This document shows, piece by piece, positions 9,957-20,135 of a stretch of DNA of 64,000 bases. How positions within the stretch are numbered: position 1 is the first letter of the stretch; each line of letters opens with the position of its first letter. A program made the position numbers and the translations under genes. The notes under the pieces were generated by a model. The model saw only the letters and a program-made list of their open reading frames with translations. It did no database searches and was not told the origin of the DNA. The stretch is from Jaminaea rosea (taxonomy: Eukaryota > Basidiomycota > Exobasidiomycetes > Microstromatales), in the NCBI RefSeq assembly GCF_003144245.1, contig NW_020289975.1, positions 887,496 through 951,495 of the forward strand. The letters are read 5' to 3'.

Positions 9957-12321
9957 TCAAACTCGCCTCCCCTTGTCGACCCCAGCCCACTCCATCCAGG
10001 ACTGTCCCTTGTCTCCCTTCTTCGCATCACCCGCCTTACTCGGTCCCTGCACGTACTCCTCGCCCACAACTCCCACCACCTGCACGCCCCTCTCCTCCTT
10101 CGACCCCTTGTCCTCAACCGGCGCCCCACCCGCTCCTGCACTCGTGGACCCACCAAGCACCATAGCAGGGGGAACCACGTCGCCCGACCCATCTGGGCCC
10201 TTGCTTGCCTTCTTAGCAGCCAAGGCCGGGCTGGGCAGGCCAAGAGCCTCTCGTGCACTCCTGAGCAGATTAGTGTAGGGCTCGTCGGTCTCTGCCGGCC
10301 ACCACACTCCGTCTTCCCTCGTTCGGTTCACATCACCGTCCCCGCCCATCTGGCGCTGCAAGTCCCTCAATTCCCCTCTAACACCACGACGAAGCGCCTC
10401 TTCGTCAGCCTGCTTACGCGCCGCCTCACGCTGGGAGAGGGAGAGGGCCGTGCTACGACTGAGAGTGCGCCAAGTATTGCTCGCCGACGGCTCTTCAACT
10501 ATAGCGACGGCAGGCGGTGCCTTTCGGCCTCCTACCTGCTTCTCTCTCGCATCCCTAGATGAGAGCAAGCGCCGCAGCTCTTCCTTCCACCTGCTGACCA
10601 TCCCAACTCCTTGCCACCCAAAGGCCGTGTAGCACTGCACTGCCGTAGCACCATCGTCGAGCGTGGCTTGGAGTACGTCTTCTGGCGTCGTGATACCGCC
10701 TGCAGCGATCACCTCCAGGCCAGAGTCGCGCAGTCGGCCTACTACCTGCTGCAAGGCTTTACGAGCGAGTGGACGCAGCGGTGGGCCAGAGAGGCCGCCA
10801 GCTTCACGCAGGGTCGACCATTCGGGCGAGTCGGGGGGAAGTGTTGCAGGCAAGAGTGGGCGCGACGTCGTGGTGTTGGAGATGATGACCCCGTCTATGC
10901 CACTTGCTGGGTTGGCGCCCTTCCTGCGCGTTTCGAGGATGACAGAGGTGACTTCGTCCAGCTCCTTCTGAGAGAGGTCGGGGCTGAGCTTGAGGACCAG
11001 AGGGACACGTCTCTGTGCTGCTTGCGGGTCTGCCTTTGCGTGTTGAGTGGGTACAGGACGGAAGGCAAGCTGATCACGGGCATGGACAACCTGCCTGAGC
11101 AGGGACTCGAGGGCGGCCCGCTTTTGCAGGTTTCGCAAGCCAGGCGTGTTGGGCGATGAGACGTTGATGACGAGATAGTCGGCCAGAGGTCCAAAAGTCT
11201 CGACTCCCTTGACAAAGTCAGTCGCGTCTGCCTCTGCGCTCGTCTTGTTCTTTCCCAGGTTGACGCCCAACAATCTGCCCTTCCTCAATGATCGCGGCAT
11301 GCCATGCGCGTCGAGCAGTCTCGCAACCAGCTCTGGATCGCTTGCGATGCGCTCAGCAGCGGCTACGTGGACGTCGCGTTGTGAGATGCGCGGGTCTGCG
11401 TCTGGTGAGCGTGGGTCGGGGAGGAAGTTGCTGGGGATGAGGTGAGGGTGCGCGACGAGGTGGTCCCTGACGCGGGCGAGGAGGCGATCTAGGACGACGA
11501 GGTGGCCGTCTGAATTGAAACCGAATCGATTAATCGAGGCAGAGTGGGTTGGCAGACGAAAGTATCGCGGGAGGGGGTTGCCCGGCTGCGAATGCGAAGA
11601 GAATATGAGCTTCGAGGAGAGGGAGGGTAGCTAGCTGGGCGCGAGCTTGCTCACCTGTGGTTCCGGAGTGACGCTTCCAATCTCGACGAGCCCGAAACCT
11701 AGATCGAAGAGCCCATCGATGGCCTCTGCCTGCTTGTCGAAGCCTGCTGCCAGCCCAATGGGGTTCGCAACGGGCATTCCAAATAGCTGTGCGACGGCAC
11801 AGATGGACCAGTCAGCAGCCACAACACGCGCATACATCCTTCAACTCAGCCTCTCGTCGCACACTCACATCCGACTCAAGCGCCTCATCATCCCCTGTAT
11901 AGTCCCTGGGAGCGATGCCGCTCTGTAGCAGATCAATCGCCAGCTTCTGTGCCGACTCTGGGTCGAGGAAGGTGTGGAGGAAAGGCATTGCGACCCATCG
12001 ATGGATTGCCGAGCGTGAGTCAAGGTAGTAGGTGACGAGGAAGGTGGAACCAAAGAGGAAGAGAGTCAATGAGACTAGAGATCCGACAGGCCCGCTTCCC
12101 TTGCTCTTCTTCGATGATGATGACGAGCTGGGAGAAAGGGAAGTGGTGACTGGAGGTGCAACTGGTGGTGTTACAGGAGGAGTTGCGCCCACATTCGTCG
12201 GTGTAGGAGGAGGTTGGGTGGATGCATGGCGAGGTGCTTGTGCGCCAAGAGAGCGAAAAGCATGCCTTGCAGCGATAGGAGGAGCGCCTGCTCTGAGGGC
12301 TGCCAGCCGTGAGAGGGCCAT
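9957..12321 (-). CDS. URA9: Mitochondrial dihydroorotate dehydrogenase (class 2) with long C-terminal extension
   Basis: Three exons (12321-11869, 11786-11655, 11585-9957), 737 residues. The Arg/Ser/Ala-rich N-terminus fits a mitochondrial presequence and is followed by a transmembrane segment ([20 protein letters not shown]). The core matches quinone-linked [83 protein letters not shown] (catalytic Ser), [35 protein letters not shown]. It oxidises dihydroorotate to orotate at the inner mitochondrial membrane, the fourth step of pyrimidine synthesis. The core ends near residue 538; about 200 hydrophilic residues follow that the family normally lacks. It shares a 295-bp divergent promoter with C1-THF synthase. 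Confidence 0.95.
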
Positions 12322-12616
12322 ATCGAGGTGATGGTAGTAGCGTTCAAGATCAACTGCCGCGCTTCTCCGTGTTCTCGTCCCGGTCCCTCTCGACTTGACT
12401 TGACTTGCCTCGTGGCCGGATCTTCTCGACTGGCTGTGAGTCCGTCCGTCAGCCAATTTGCCGTTCCGCTCCAGTTGTGGCACTCTGACCTCCGCTCGCT
12501 CGCACCGCACAGACGCCGAAGCGAAGGCGAGAAGGAGCGTCGACTGGTCCGACGCCTTTGCTTTTGTCCCCAACTGCCCCACACCCCTCCTTCCTTGCCT
12601 TTTCTCTTCAACCTCG
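12322..12616. promoter_or_regulatory. Bidirectional promoter between DHODH and C1-THF synthase
   Basis: Only 295 bp separate the two start codons, so both genes must draw on this DNA. It contains a GACTT tandem (around 12390-12410) and a pyrimidine-rich stretch toward the C1-THF start. Sharing a promoter between a pyrimidine-synthesis and a one-carbon gene would allow co-expression; this is inference. Confidence 0.5.
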
Positions 12617-14972
12617 ATGCCATTAGGCACAAGATTGCTGAGAAACATCACCCCTCGCCGCTCACCTATCTCCAACACTCTCGCGTCGGCACGCCTTCTA
12701 TTGACAAGTCGGCCTACGCCCCCCATATCCAACTTCACCACCGACAGGACGTCTCGGTTCCCCAACACCTCGCGCCCCTTTCACACCTCTCCTCGCGTCA
12801 TCATGGCTGCAGCATCAGCCGCCTCTGCCCTTCCCGGCAGTGAGCTCGCTCCTGGTCAGGCAAAGATCATCGATGGCACCGCCCTGGCAAAGTCAGTCAG
12901 AGCTGGTGTCAAGGAGCGAGTCTCGCAGCTCAAGGCCGACAACCCATCCTTCGACCCTCGCCTTGTCATTGTCCAAGTCGGAGAGGACTCGGCATCGTCC
13001 ACCTACATCCGCATGAAGAGGCTCGCAGCTGAGGAGTGCGGTTTCAACTTTACCCACACTCACTTGCCCGCTGGCTGCACTGAGGTCGACATCATCAAGA
13101 CGGTCACTGACCTCAATGAAGACCCAACCGTAGACGGTATCCTCGTCCAGCTGCCCCTCGGAGACCACATCGACGCAGAGGCAGAGCGACGCGTCACCGA
13201 AGCAGTCAGCCCGGCAAAGGACGTCGACGGCTTCCACGCTCTCAACATCGGCCACCTTTCGTCCAAGGCTTGCAACCCTCAATTCGTTCCCTGCACTCCA
13301 GCCGGCGTCATCAAGCTCCTTGAGCAGGCTGGTCTCGACGACCTTTCTGGCCTCCGCGCTACCGTACTCGGCCGAAGCGACATCGTTGGTAACCCCGTCG
13401 TCTCCCTCTTGCGCTCCAAGAACTGCACAGTCACCCAGGTTCACTCGCGCACCAAGGACCTGCCCTCGCACCTCCAGGACGCAGACATTGTCGTGGCTGC
13501 CATCGGCAAGCCCCACTTCATCAAGGGTGAATGGCTCAAGAAGGGATCGATCGTCATCGACGTCGGCACCAACTACATCCCAGACTCGACCAAGAAGTCA
13601 GGCCAGCGTCTCGTAGGCGACGTTGACGCTGAGTCCGCTGCCAAGGTGGCCGCAGCCATTACTCCTGTTCCGGGAGGCGTGGGTCCCATGACCGTCGCTA
13701 TGCTCATGGACAATGTTCTCCGCGGCGCAGAGAAGACGCTCAAGGAACGCAAGGCCGGTCTCGCACGCGGCGTCACCTCGCCCAACCCTATTCAGCCCCT
13801 TGAGAAGGTCCCAGCAGACATCATTGTCGCTCGCAGCCAGAAGCCCAAGCCCATCTCGCTCATTGGCAAGGAGATTGGCCTCCTCCCCTCCGAACTCGAG
13901 CCTTATGGAGACGTCAAGGCCAAGGTCTCCCTTGACGTCCTCAAGCGCCTCGCGCACCGCCGTGATGGAAAGTACATCGTCGTAGCTGGTATCACCCCCA
14001 CGCCTCTCGGTGAGGGCAAGTCTACGACGACCATCGGTCTCGCACAAGCTCTTGGCGCTCACTTGGGCAAGCCAGCCTTCGCATGTGTCCGTCAACCTTC
14101 GCAGGGCCCAACCTTTGGCATCAAGGGTGGAGCGGCTGGCGGCGGATACTCGCAAGTCATTCCGATGGAGGAGTTCAACCTCCATCTCACGGGAGACAAC
14201 CACGCTGTTCAAGCTGCCAACAACTTGCTTGCTGCGGGCCTTGACGCGCGCATGTTCCACGAGTCGACGCAGAAGGACGGACCGCTCTTCGACAGGCTTG
14301 TGCCCAAGAAGGGGGGTAAGCGCACATTTGCGCCCATCATGTTCCGTCGCCTCAAGAAGCTGGGCATCGACAAGACGAACCCTGACGACCTGACGGACGA
14401 CGAAAAGTCGCGCTTTGCGAGACTGGACATTGACCCTGAGACTATCACTTGGCACCGTGTTACCGACACCAACGACCGCTACTTGAGGGAGATTACCGTT
14501 GGAGAGTCGCCCACTGAGAAGGGTAAGTGCGGCGAGCACTAATGATCCACTGGAGCTGCTGATCGCTGACATTTCCTCCCCATCCCCTGCATCAATCCCA
14601 GGAATCACCCGCAAGACGGCCTTCGACATCGCCGTCGCCTCGGAGTGCATGGCCGTCCTCGCCCTCGCCAAGGATCTCAAGGACATGCGCGAGCGCTTGG
14701 GCCGAATGGTCGTCTGCTCTTCCCGCAAGGGCGACCCGATCACCGCCGACGACCTGGGCTTCGGAGGCGCCCTCGCTGTGCTGATGAAGGACGCCATCAA
14801 GCCCAACTTGATGCAAACCATCGAGGGAACTCCCGTCTTTGTGCACGCTGGTCCGTTCGCCAACATTGCGCACGGCAACTCGTCCATCCTGGCTGACAGG
14901 GTAGCGCTCAAGCTTGCTGGTCTTGAGGAGGGAGAGAACGACTCCTCCTCTGGTTACGTGATCACCGAGGCC

Positions 14973-15005
<33 letters not shown>

Positions 15006-15776
15006 GCCAACATCAAGTGCCGCGAGTCCGGCCTGGTACCGGACGCTGTTGTGCTCGTCGCAACCGTCCGAGCTCTCAAGACTCACGGTGGCGGACCGGA
15101 GGTCTCCCCCGGCAAGCCGCTCGCCGAGGCCTACTCGCAGGAGAACCTGGAGCTCCTCGAGGCCGGCGCGCGCTCCAACTTGGTCAAGCACATCAGCAAT
15201 GCGAAGAAGTACGGCCTCAAGGTCGTGGTTGCCATCAACAAGTTCACCACCGACACCGACGCCGAGCTGGAGCTGGTGCGCAAGATTGCTATGGAGAACG
15301 GAGCGGACGAGGCCGTCCCCGCCAACCACTGGGCGCTCGGAGGCGCCGGGGCTACCGACTTGGCTCAGGCTGTCATCCGCCAGCTGGAGGGACAGAAGTC
15401 CAACTTCAAGTTCCTGTACGACTTGCAGATGCCCCTGGTGGAGAAGATCGAGACCATCGCAAAGGAGATGTATGGCGCCTCGGGCATCCAGCTTGACGCG
15501 CTGGCCGAGAAGCAGCTGGCCGAGTACACGCGCCAGGGCTTTGGACACCTGCCCATCTGCATGGCTAAGACTCCCCTCTCGTTGAGCCACGACCCGGCTC
15601 TGAAGGGTGCCCCGACGGGATTCACTGTGCCGATTCGTGAGGCCAAGCTGAGCGCAGGAGCAGGGTTTATCTACCCGCAGGTCGGAGCCATCTCCACGAT
15701 GCCGGGCCTGTCGACCAGGCCGGGAGCCTTTGACATTGATCTGGATGAGGATGGAAATGTCGTCGGTCTGGCTTGA
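12617..15776 (+). CDS. MIS1/ADE3: C1-tetrahydrofolate synthase (trifunctional); two in-frame starts
   Basis: Two exons (12617-14522, 14602-15776), 1026 residues from the first ATG. The N-terminal part is methylene-THF dehydrogenase/cyclohydrolase: [14 protein letters not shown] with the catalytic Lys, [46 protein letters not shown]. The C-terminal part is formate-THF ligase: [20 protein letters not shown] (nucleotide loop), [30 protein letters not shown]. Residues 1-62 are rich in Arg/Ser/Thr with a single acidic residue and read as a mitochondrial presequence ([17 protein letters not shown]...). A second ATG at 12803 starts directly before the conserved enzyme ([12 protein letters not shown]) and would give a 964-residue cytosolic form. 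It interconverts one-carbon folates for purine, thymidylate and methionine synthesis. Long antisense frames across it are codon-bias shadows. Confidence 0.95.
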
Positions 15777-15981
15777 GCGAAGCGGCAGTAGATGCAGTCA
15801 GAGGGTGGGATGGGAGGGAAGGCAGATACGCGCGAGAGGTGGTGGACATTTCAACATGCTGTGTGCGGGCGAGCGTTTCGAGATGAGATTGATGTAGGCT
15901 ACGAATTATTGACTTCTAGATTGTGACCATACCAAATAAACGCATTCAACATGAGATTAGCCATCTTGGCGTCGTTTGCTT

Positions 15982-17928
15982 CTACTCCTCGTCCCCACCT
16001 CCTCCCTCCTCGAGCAGATCCCCCACGTCGGCGAGGTAGCGCTTGTACTCGTCGTCGCCTCCCTTGCCAGCCTGGCCTGTCGATGATTCCGCAGAACCAG
16101 GAGCAGAGCCTGCGGCGAACGGCACCTTCGATAGAGCCTCGACGAGATTGATTCGTGGGCCCGCTTTCCCCGCTGGGACTGTAGTAGCTGGTGGTGCAGG
16201 AGCGACTGCGGACTCGTCATCGTTGTCCTCGTCGTCTTCCTCGTCCGAGTCTGAGTAGTAGGAGAGAAGACCAGAGGGCTTTGTCGCTGCTGCTGCCGGC
16301 TTAGGCTCCGCAACTGGCGCTGCTGGTGTTGGGGTCGCTGAGCTGCCTCTAAGCTCCGGTACGGGCGGCGAGGCAGAGGTCGCGGTAGACGACGAGGCTA
16401 TTGGCTGCTCCTCTTGTCTCAACCTCTCGCTCGCTGATTCTCTCTGCGCTGCCTCTTCGACGGGCCCCTTGCCATCATCATCGTCATCATCATCGCCCAA
16501 TCCACCCCTGCCATCTGCTCGCGCAGGTAGCCCGGCGACTTTCGCCCTCTTGACGTCTTTGGAGCGATGCTTTCTCACGCTAGACGGGAGGAACACGGTC
16601 GTTTCCTTGCGCAGGTCGCGCATTACAGGGGCGGCGGATTGTGTGACGGCTGAAGAGGAGGAGGAGGATGAGGAAGTGGTCGCCGGAATGGGTGGGGAAG
16701 AAGCGACTACGCCTCCACTGCCGCCGCCGCCGCTGCTGTTGTCAGACGAAGGCCCTCGTGGAGCATCAGGGGGTGGCCGCGCGTGCTGCTGGTTGGGGCC
16801 CGCGGAAGTGCTAGGGGCCCCAGGTGGAGCAGGACGAAATGGCGGCCGCGGCGCCCAACCAGGCGGGGGTGGGCGGACGTGAGGCGGCAAGGGGGGCCCG
16901 TTGTAGAAGCCACCAGGCGGTGGTGGCGGTGGCGGTTGATGCGGATACCCATGCGGAGGGGGAGGTGGTTGCTGAAAAAATCCATGCGATGGTGGGCGAG
17001 AAGGAGGATGGGGCGTGCCATTGCCAGGGCCGGGACCCGGAGCGAAGCCGGGTGGTGGACCTGCATATCCCCCAGGCGGTGGTGGAGGAGGAGGACGAAG
17101 AGGTACACCAGGAGGAGGTGGCGGTTTGAAGGCAGCTGGGGCCGGAGATTGCAGCTGATGAACTTGAGCCATCGATGAAGGCGCAGCAGGAGGTCGAGGC
17201 GGTGGTGGGCCAGAGGGCATGACAATATCATCATCATCGCTGTCGTCCTCGTCGTCCTCGTCCTCGTCCATAGCCGTTGGCGCTGGCCCAGCTGGCATGA
17301 TAATCCCGTCATCGTCATCGTCGTCATCGTCGTCATCGTCATCGTCATCTCCTTCCCCCTCATCATCTTCCTCCTCTCGCATAGCACTGCCCTCCGCCGG
17401 CATCGCTACCGCTTGCTGAGCACCTCGCTGCCCTGCTCCTGGCGCCATCGACGACTCAGCCCAGAGGTGCATTGGCTTCTCAGCGTAAGGCATGCCTGGT
17501 GGTGGAGCGCCCCACGGATTGAACACTGGATCGTAGTATACACTCCGTTCCGGATGGCGCGGCTTCCCATCCAGCCTGAATAATCCTCTCCCATCATCCC
17601 TGCTTGCAGCTTCGGCCCTCGCTGCGGCCGCTTTCGCCTCGTGTGGATAGATGAGGTGACGCTGCTCCGGATGCGCAGCGAGGTACTTGTCTTTGGCCTC
17701 TCGCGTCTTTTTGAGCTCAGCACGTAGCGCCTCAAGGCCTGGATTGTCGCTACCGCTACGCTCTAGGCTGCGGATCTGATCCTCCAAAGGCTTGACATCG
17801 CGTTTGACCAAGTTGTGCTCGCGCGTCTGCTCTCGAGACTGTTTGTTGCGCTTCAACTCGCGCTGACGAGCAGCCTTGCGTGCCGCTTCTGCCGGGTTGG
17901 CAGAAAGAGCCTTCTCCTTGCGTGCCAT
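15982..17928 (-). CDS. WBP11: WW-domain-binding protein 11 homologue, splicing factor
   Basis: Single exon, 648 residues from ATG 17928. The N-terminus carries the Wbp11 domain: MARKEKALSANPAEAARKAA, KRNKQSREQTREHNLVKRD, a coiled segment (LEDQIRSLERSG...), then SVYYDPVFNPWGAPPPGMPY. An acidic region of near-pure Asp runs (about residues 195-235) follows, containing two IIMPAGP/IVMPSGP motifs, then a long Pro/Gly-rich region of the kind that binds WW domains. The tail (DDEYKRYLADVGDLLEE) is typical of the family. It acts in the nucleus in pre-mRNA splicing. Its 3' end faces C1-THF synthase; its 5' end faces the SSU1-like gene. Confidence 0.88.
   Translation of the reverse strand: MARKEKALSANPAEAARKAARQRELKRNKQSREQTREHNLVKRDVKPLEDQIRSLERSGSDNPGLEALRAELKKTREAKDKYLAAHPEQRHLIYPHEAKAAAARAEAASRDDGRGLFRLDGKPRHPERSVYYDPVFNPWGAPPPGMPYAEKPMHLWAESSMAPGAGQRGAQQAVAMPAEGSAMREEEDDEGEGDDDDDDDDDDDDDDGIIMPAGPAPTAMDEDEDDEDDSDDDDIVMPSGPPPPRPPAAPSSMAQVHQLQSPAPAAFKPPPPPGVPLRPPPPPPPGGYAGPPPGFAPGPGPGNGTPHPPSRPPSHGFFQQPPPPPHGYPHQPPPPPPPGGFYNGPPLPPHVRPPPPGWAPRPPFRPAPPGAPSTSAGPNQQHARPPPDAPRGPSSDNSSGGGGSGGVVASSPPIPATTSSSSSSSSAVTQSAAPVMRDLRKETTVFLPSSVRKHRSKDVKRAKVAGLPARADGRGGLGDDDDDDDGKGPVEEAAQRESASERLRQEEQPIASSSTATSASPPVPELRGSSATPTPAAPVAEPKPAAAATKPSGLLSYYSDSDEEDDEDNDDESAVAPAPPATTVPAGKAGPRINLVEALSKVPFAAGSAPGSAESSTGQAGKGGDDEYKRYLADVGDLLEEGGGGDEE
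17219..17365 (+). repeat. Trinucleotide low-complexity tract coding for polyaspartate
   Basis: A run of TCG/TCA/TCC-like triplets on the forward strand (GAC/GAT on the coding strand) inside WBP11, giving two Asp blocks. Such tracts expand and contract by slippage, so length differences between strains are expected. Confidence 0.7.
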
Positions 17929-18297
17929 TGCACGTGTGAGCACCCAGAATGGACGAGATGAGGAACGAGAGTGGACTGTTGCGAATACGGGCGGAAGGAA
18001 GTGTTGGCCTGCCCGGCGCACATCAATTACATGTCTGCACGGTGTTGCAGCCCGCTCCTCTTGCTTAGTCAGCAAGGCGGGGGGCACGGAAGCACGGCTA
18101 ATTAGGGCTTAGCGTCGCCGGGCGTAGGCGGGCACACGACAATTTATGTGCCATTGCCGGCCGCCGGCCGACGAAGTGGCGAGGTCAACTTAATTGTCGA
18201 CAGTACATCTCGATTCCAAGCCATTCAGTCAGTCAATCAGCTAGCCAGCCAGCACGGACCCTCGCATCGCTGATAGAAGACAGCAGGGCAGGGCAAC
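17929..18297. promoter_or_regulatory. Divergent promoter between WBP11 and SSU1-like gene, 369 bp
   Basis: The region includes a self-complementary GGCCGGCCGCCGGCC-type core near 18155-18175 and short CAGT/CAGC repeats at 18222-18255. An E-box (CACGTG) sits right next to the WBP11 start codon at about 17931. Functional use is unproven. Confidence 0.35.
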
Positions 18298-19920
18298 ATG
18301 AATCCCTACGCGTTGAGTTCACCTCTCCATCCAACCGTCTCTATGACTACCACTTCGTCATCCAGTCCTAACCAGGACGCCACGAGCGATATGCGCGAGG
18401 CATCCACTTCTCGTGCTGGTGGGCCGACCACCACGCCGACCATCGTGCACCCTTCAGGCCAAGAGGTGCGACGACAAGAGGAAGGCGCCAACGGCCTCTC
18501 GACGTCGTCCACTCCGCCCAGTCCCCTCTCCGAACCACCATCAGCTCGGCCCCGCAGCAAAGCCATGGCAGAGACGCGCCGTGTCATCCTCAACTTCACC
18601 CCATCCTGGTTCAGCGTCAACATGGGTACGGGAATCGTCTCGATTCTGCTGCACGAGCTGCCTTACCAGTTCCGTGGGCTGGGCATCATCTCGAATGTCA
18701 TCTTCGGATTCAATGTGCTCCTCTTCCTCCTCTTCCTCCTCATTAGCGCAGCACGCTACATCATCTGGCCGCAGATGTTCCCTACCATGCTCTTCCACCC
18801 TACCCAGTCCCTCTTCCTGGGCACCTTTTCCATGGGCTTCACCACCATCGTTAACATGTGCGCACTCTCAGCTGCTCCAGCCTGGGGGTCTGGCTTCGCA
18901 ACATTCACCTGGGTCCTCTGGTGGATCAACAGCGTCATCGCAGTCTTCGTCTGCATCGGTTTGCCCTTCCTTCAGTTCACGAGACACCAGCATGCCATCG
19001 ACAAGATCACTGGCGTCTGGTTCCTGCCCGTCGTCTCGACGGTGGTCACGGGTGCCTCGGGTGGCATTGTGGCCGCTATCCTGCCTCCGCATCACGCGAG
19101 GCTTACGCTCATCGTTTCGTGGATCCAGCTCGGCACTGGTCTCGGCCTGGCAATCTTGCTCATGGCGCTGTACTATCTGAGACTTGTGAGTTGTCAAGTG
19201 GAGCGAGCAATGCAACCGCAAAAAGACGCGTCGCGCTAGTCAATCTCGCTTTACTGACTTTGCTCCTCCCACCACTTCCACGCGCATGCTCATCCGCAGG
19301 CAGTCTACAAGATCCCGCCAGCCGCTCTCGTCGTCAGCGCCTTCCTTCCCCTTGGTCCATGTGGCCAGGGCTCATTTGGGCTTCTCAAGCTCTCTGCGAC
19401 CCTCTGGTCACTCTCCAAGTCAACAGGTCAGGCGCTCGGCACACCCGCGAGTGCCACGGCGGACGATGCGCGGACAATGGCAACCGCAATATACGGCGTT
19501 TCGATCGTCGCAGCACTGCTTCTCTGGGGACTGGGACTAGTCTGGCTCGTCCTAGCCGTCAGCCTCTTCATCGATATGGCCTCGGTGACATCGCTGGAGT
19601 TCTCCCTCTCCTGGTGGGGACTCACCTTCCCCCTCGGTGTCTTCGCTTCAGCGGCAATCCAGTTCGCAAAAGAGTTGGATAGCGGTGCGTGGCGCGTCAT
19701 AGCCACTATTTTGAGCCTGTGCGTCGTCCTCTTTTGGCTAATGGTGGCCAGCTTGACAACGCTCGGCGCCTTGAAGGGCAACATATTCCACTCGCCATGC
19801 CTCGCTGAAGCGGGCGGAAGACCTCCAGCTAAATCGCTCGAGGATAGGCGATTGTACAAGTACGAGCCCAAAGAGACTAGCAGGTCTAGGTCCAGGTCGA
19901 GGGTCAGAGGGAGGTCGTGA
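18298..19920 (+). CDS. SSU1: Plasma-membrane sulfite/C4-dicarboxylate-type transporter (TDT family, Ssu1-like)
   Basis: Two exons (18298-19185, 19300-19920; 114-nt intron), 502 residues. A disordered N-terminal tail of about 95 residues precedes ten predicted membrane spans. The first conserved block, FTPSWFSVNMGTGIVSILL, and ITGVWFLPVVSTVVTGASGG later on are marks of the TDT/SLAC1-related family and are closest in feel to fungal Ssu1 sulfite pumps. After splicing, AVYKIPPAALVVSAFLPLGPCGQG and the SFIDMASVT...SLSWWGLTFPLG span follow. It probably exports sulfite or another small anion; a malate permease is the alternative. The C-terminus is basic (SRSRSRSRVRGRS). Its stop is 215 bp from the convergent SMC1 stop. 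Confidence 0.85.
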
Positions 19921-20135
19921 GGGCTCGAGATGGCAGCGCAAATGTACAACTAAACAGACAGTAGCTTATCAGCTCTCAATTGAACAACGAACAATGAATT
20001 TTCGCGACAAGGAATCGAGGCGGGGCAGATGACTTTGAGAAGAATGGTACAAGGGGGGGCGCGGGGGGCGAGGCAGGCAAAGACAACATGAAAAGAGACA
20101 AGGGAATGAACGGGACACAGTTGCCAACGTCTCGA

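Noticed and set aside
9017-10165. 382-codon forward frame overlapping LAS17 and the DHODH tail
   Set aside because: Its product is Arg/Leu/His repeats produced by reading the polyproline codons out of frame; LAS17 in the other frame has every WASP domain.
13598-15590. Long reverse-strand open frames (about 437 and 332 codons) across C1-THF synthase
   Set aside because: They mirror the strongly biased codons of the forward gene, have no family motifs, and the forward protein is fully conserved.
16707-17387. 226-codon reverse frame inside WBP11
   Set aside because: It is a +1 shadow of the Pro/Asp-rich WBP11 sequence with a Met/Thr and His/Leu repeat product.
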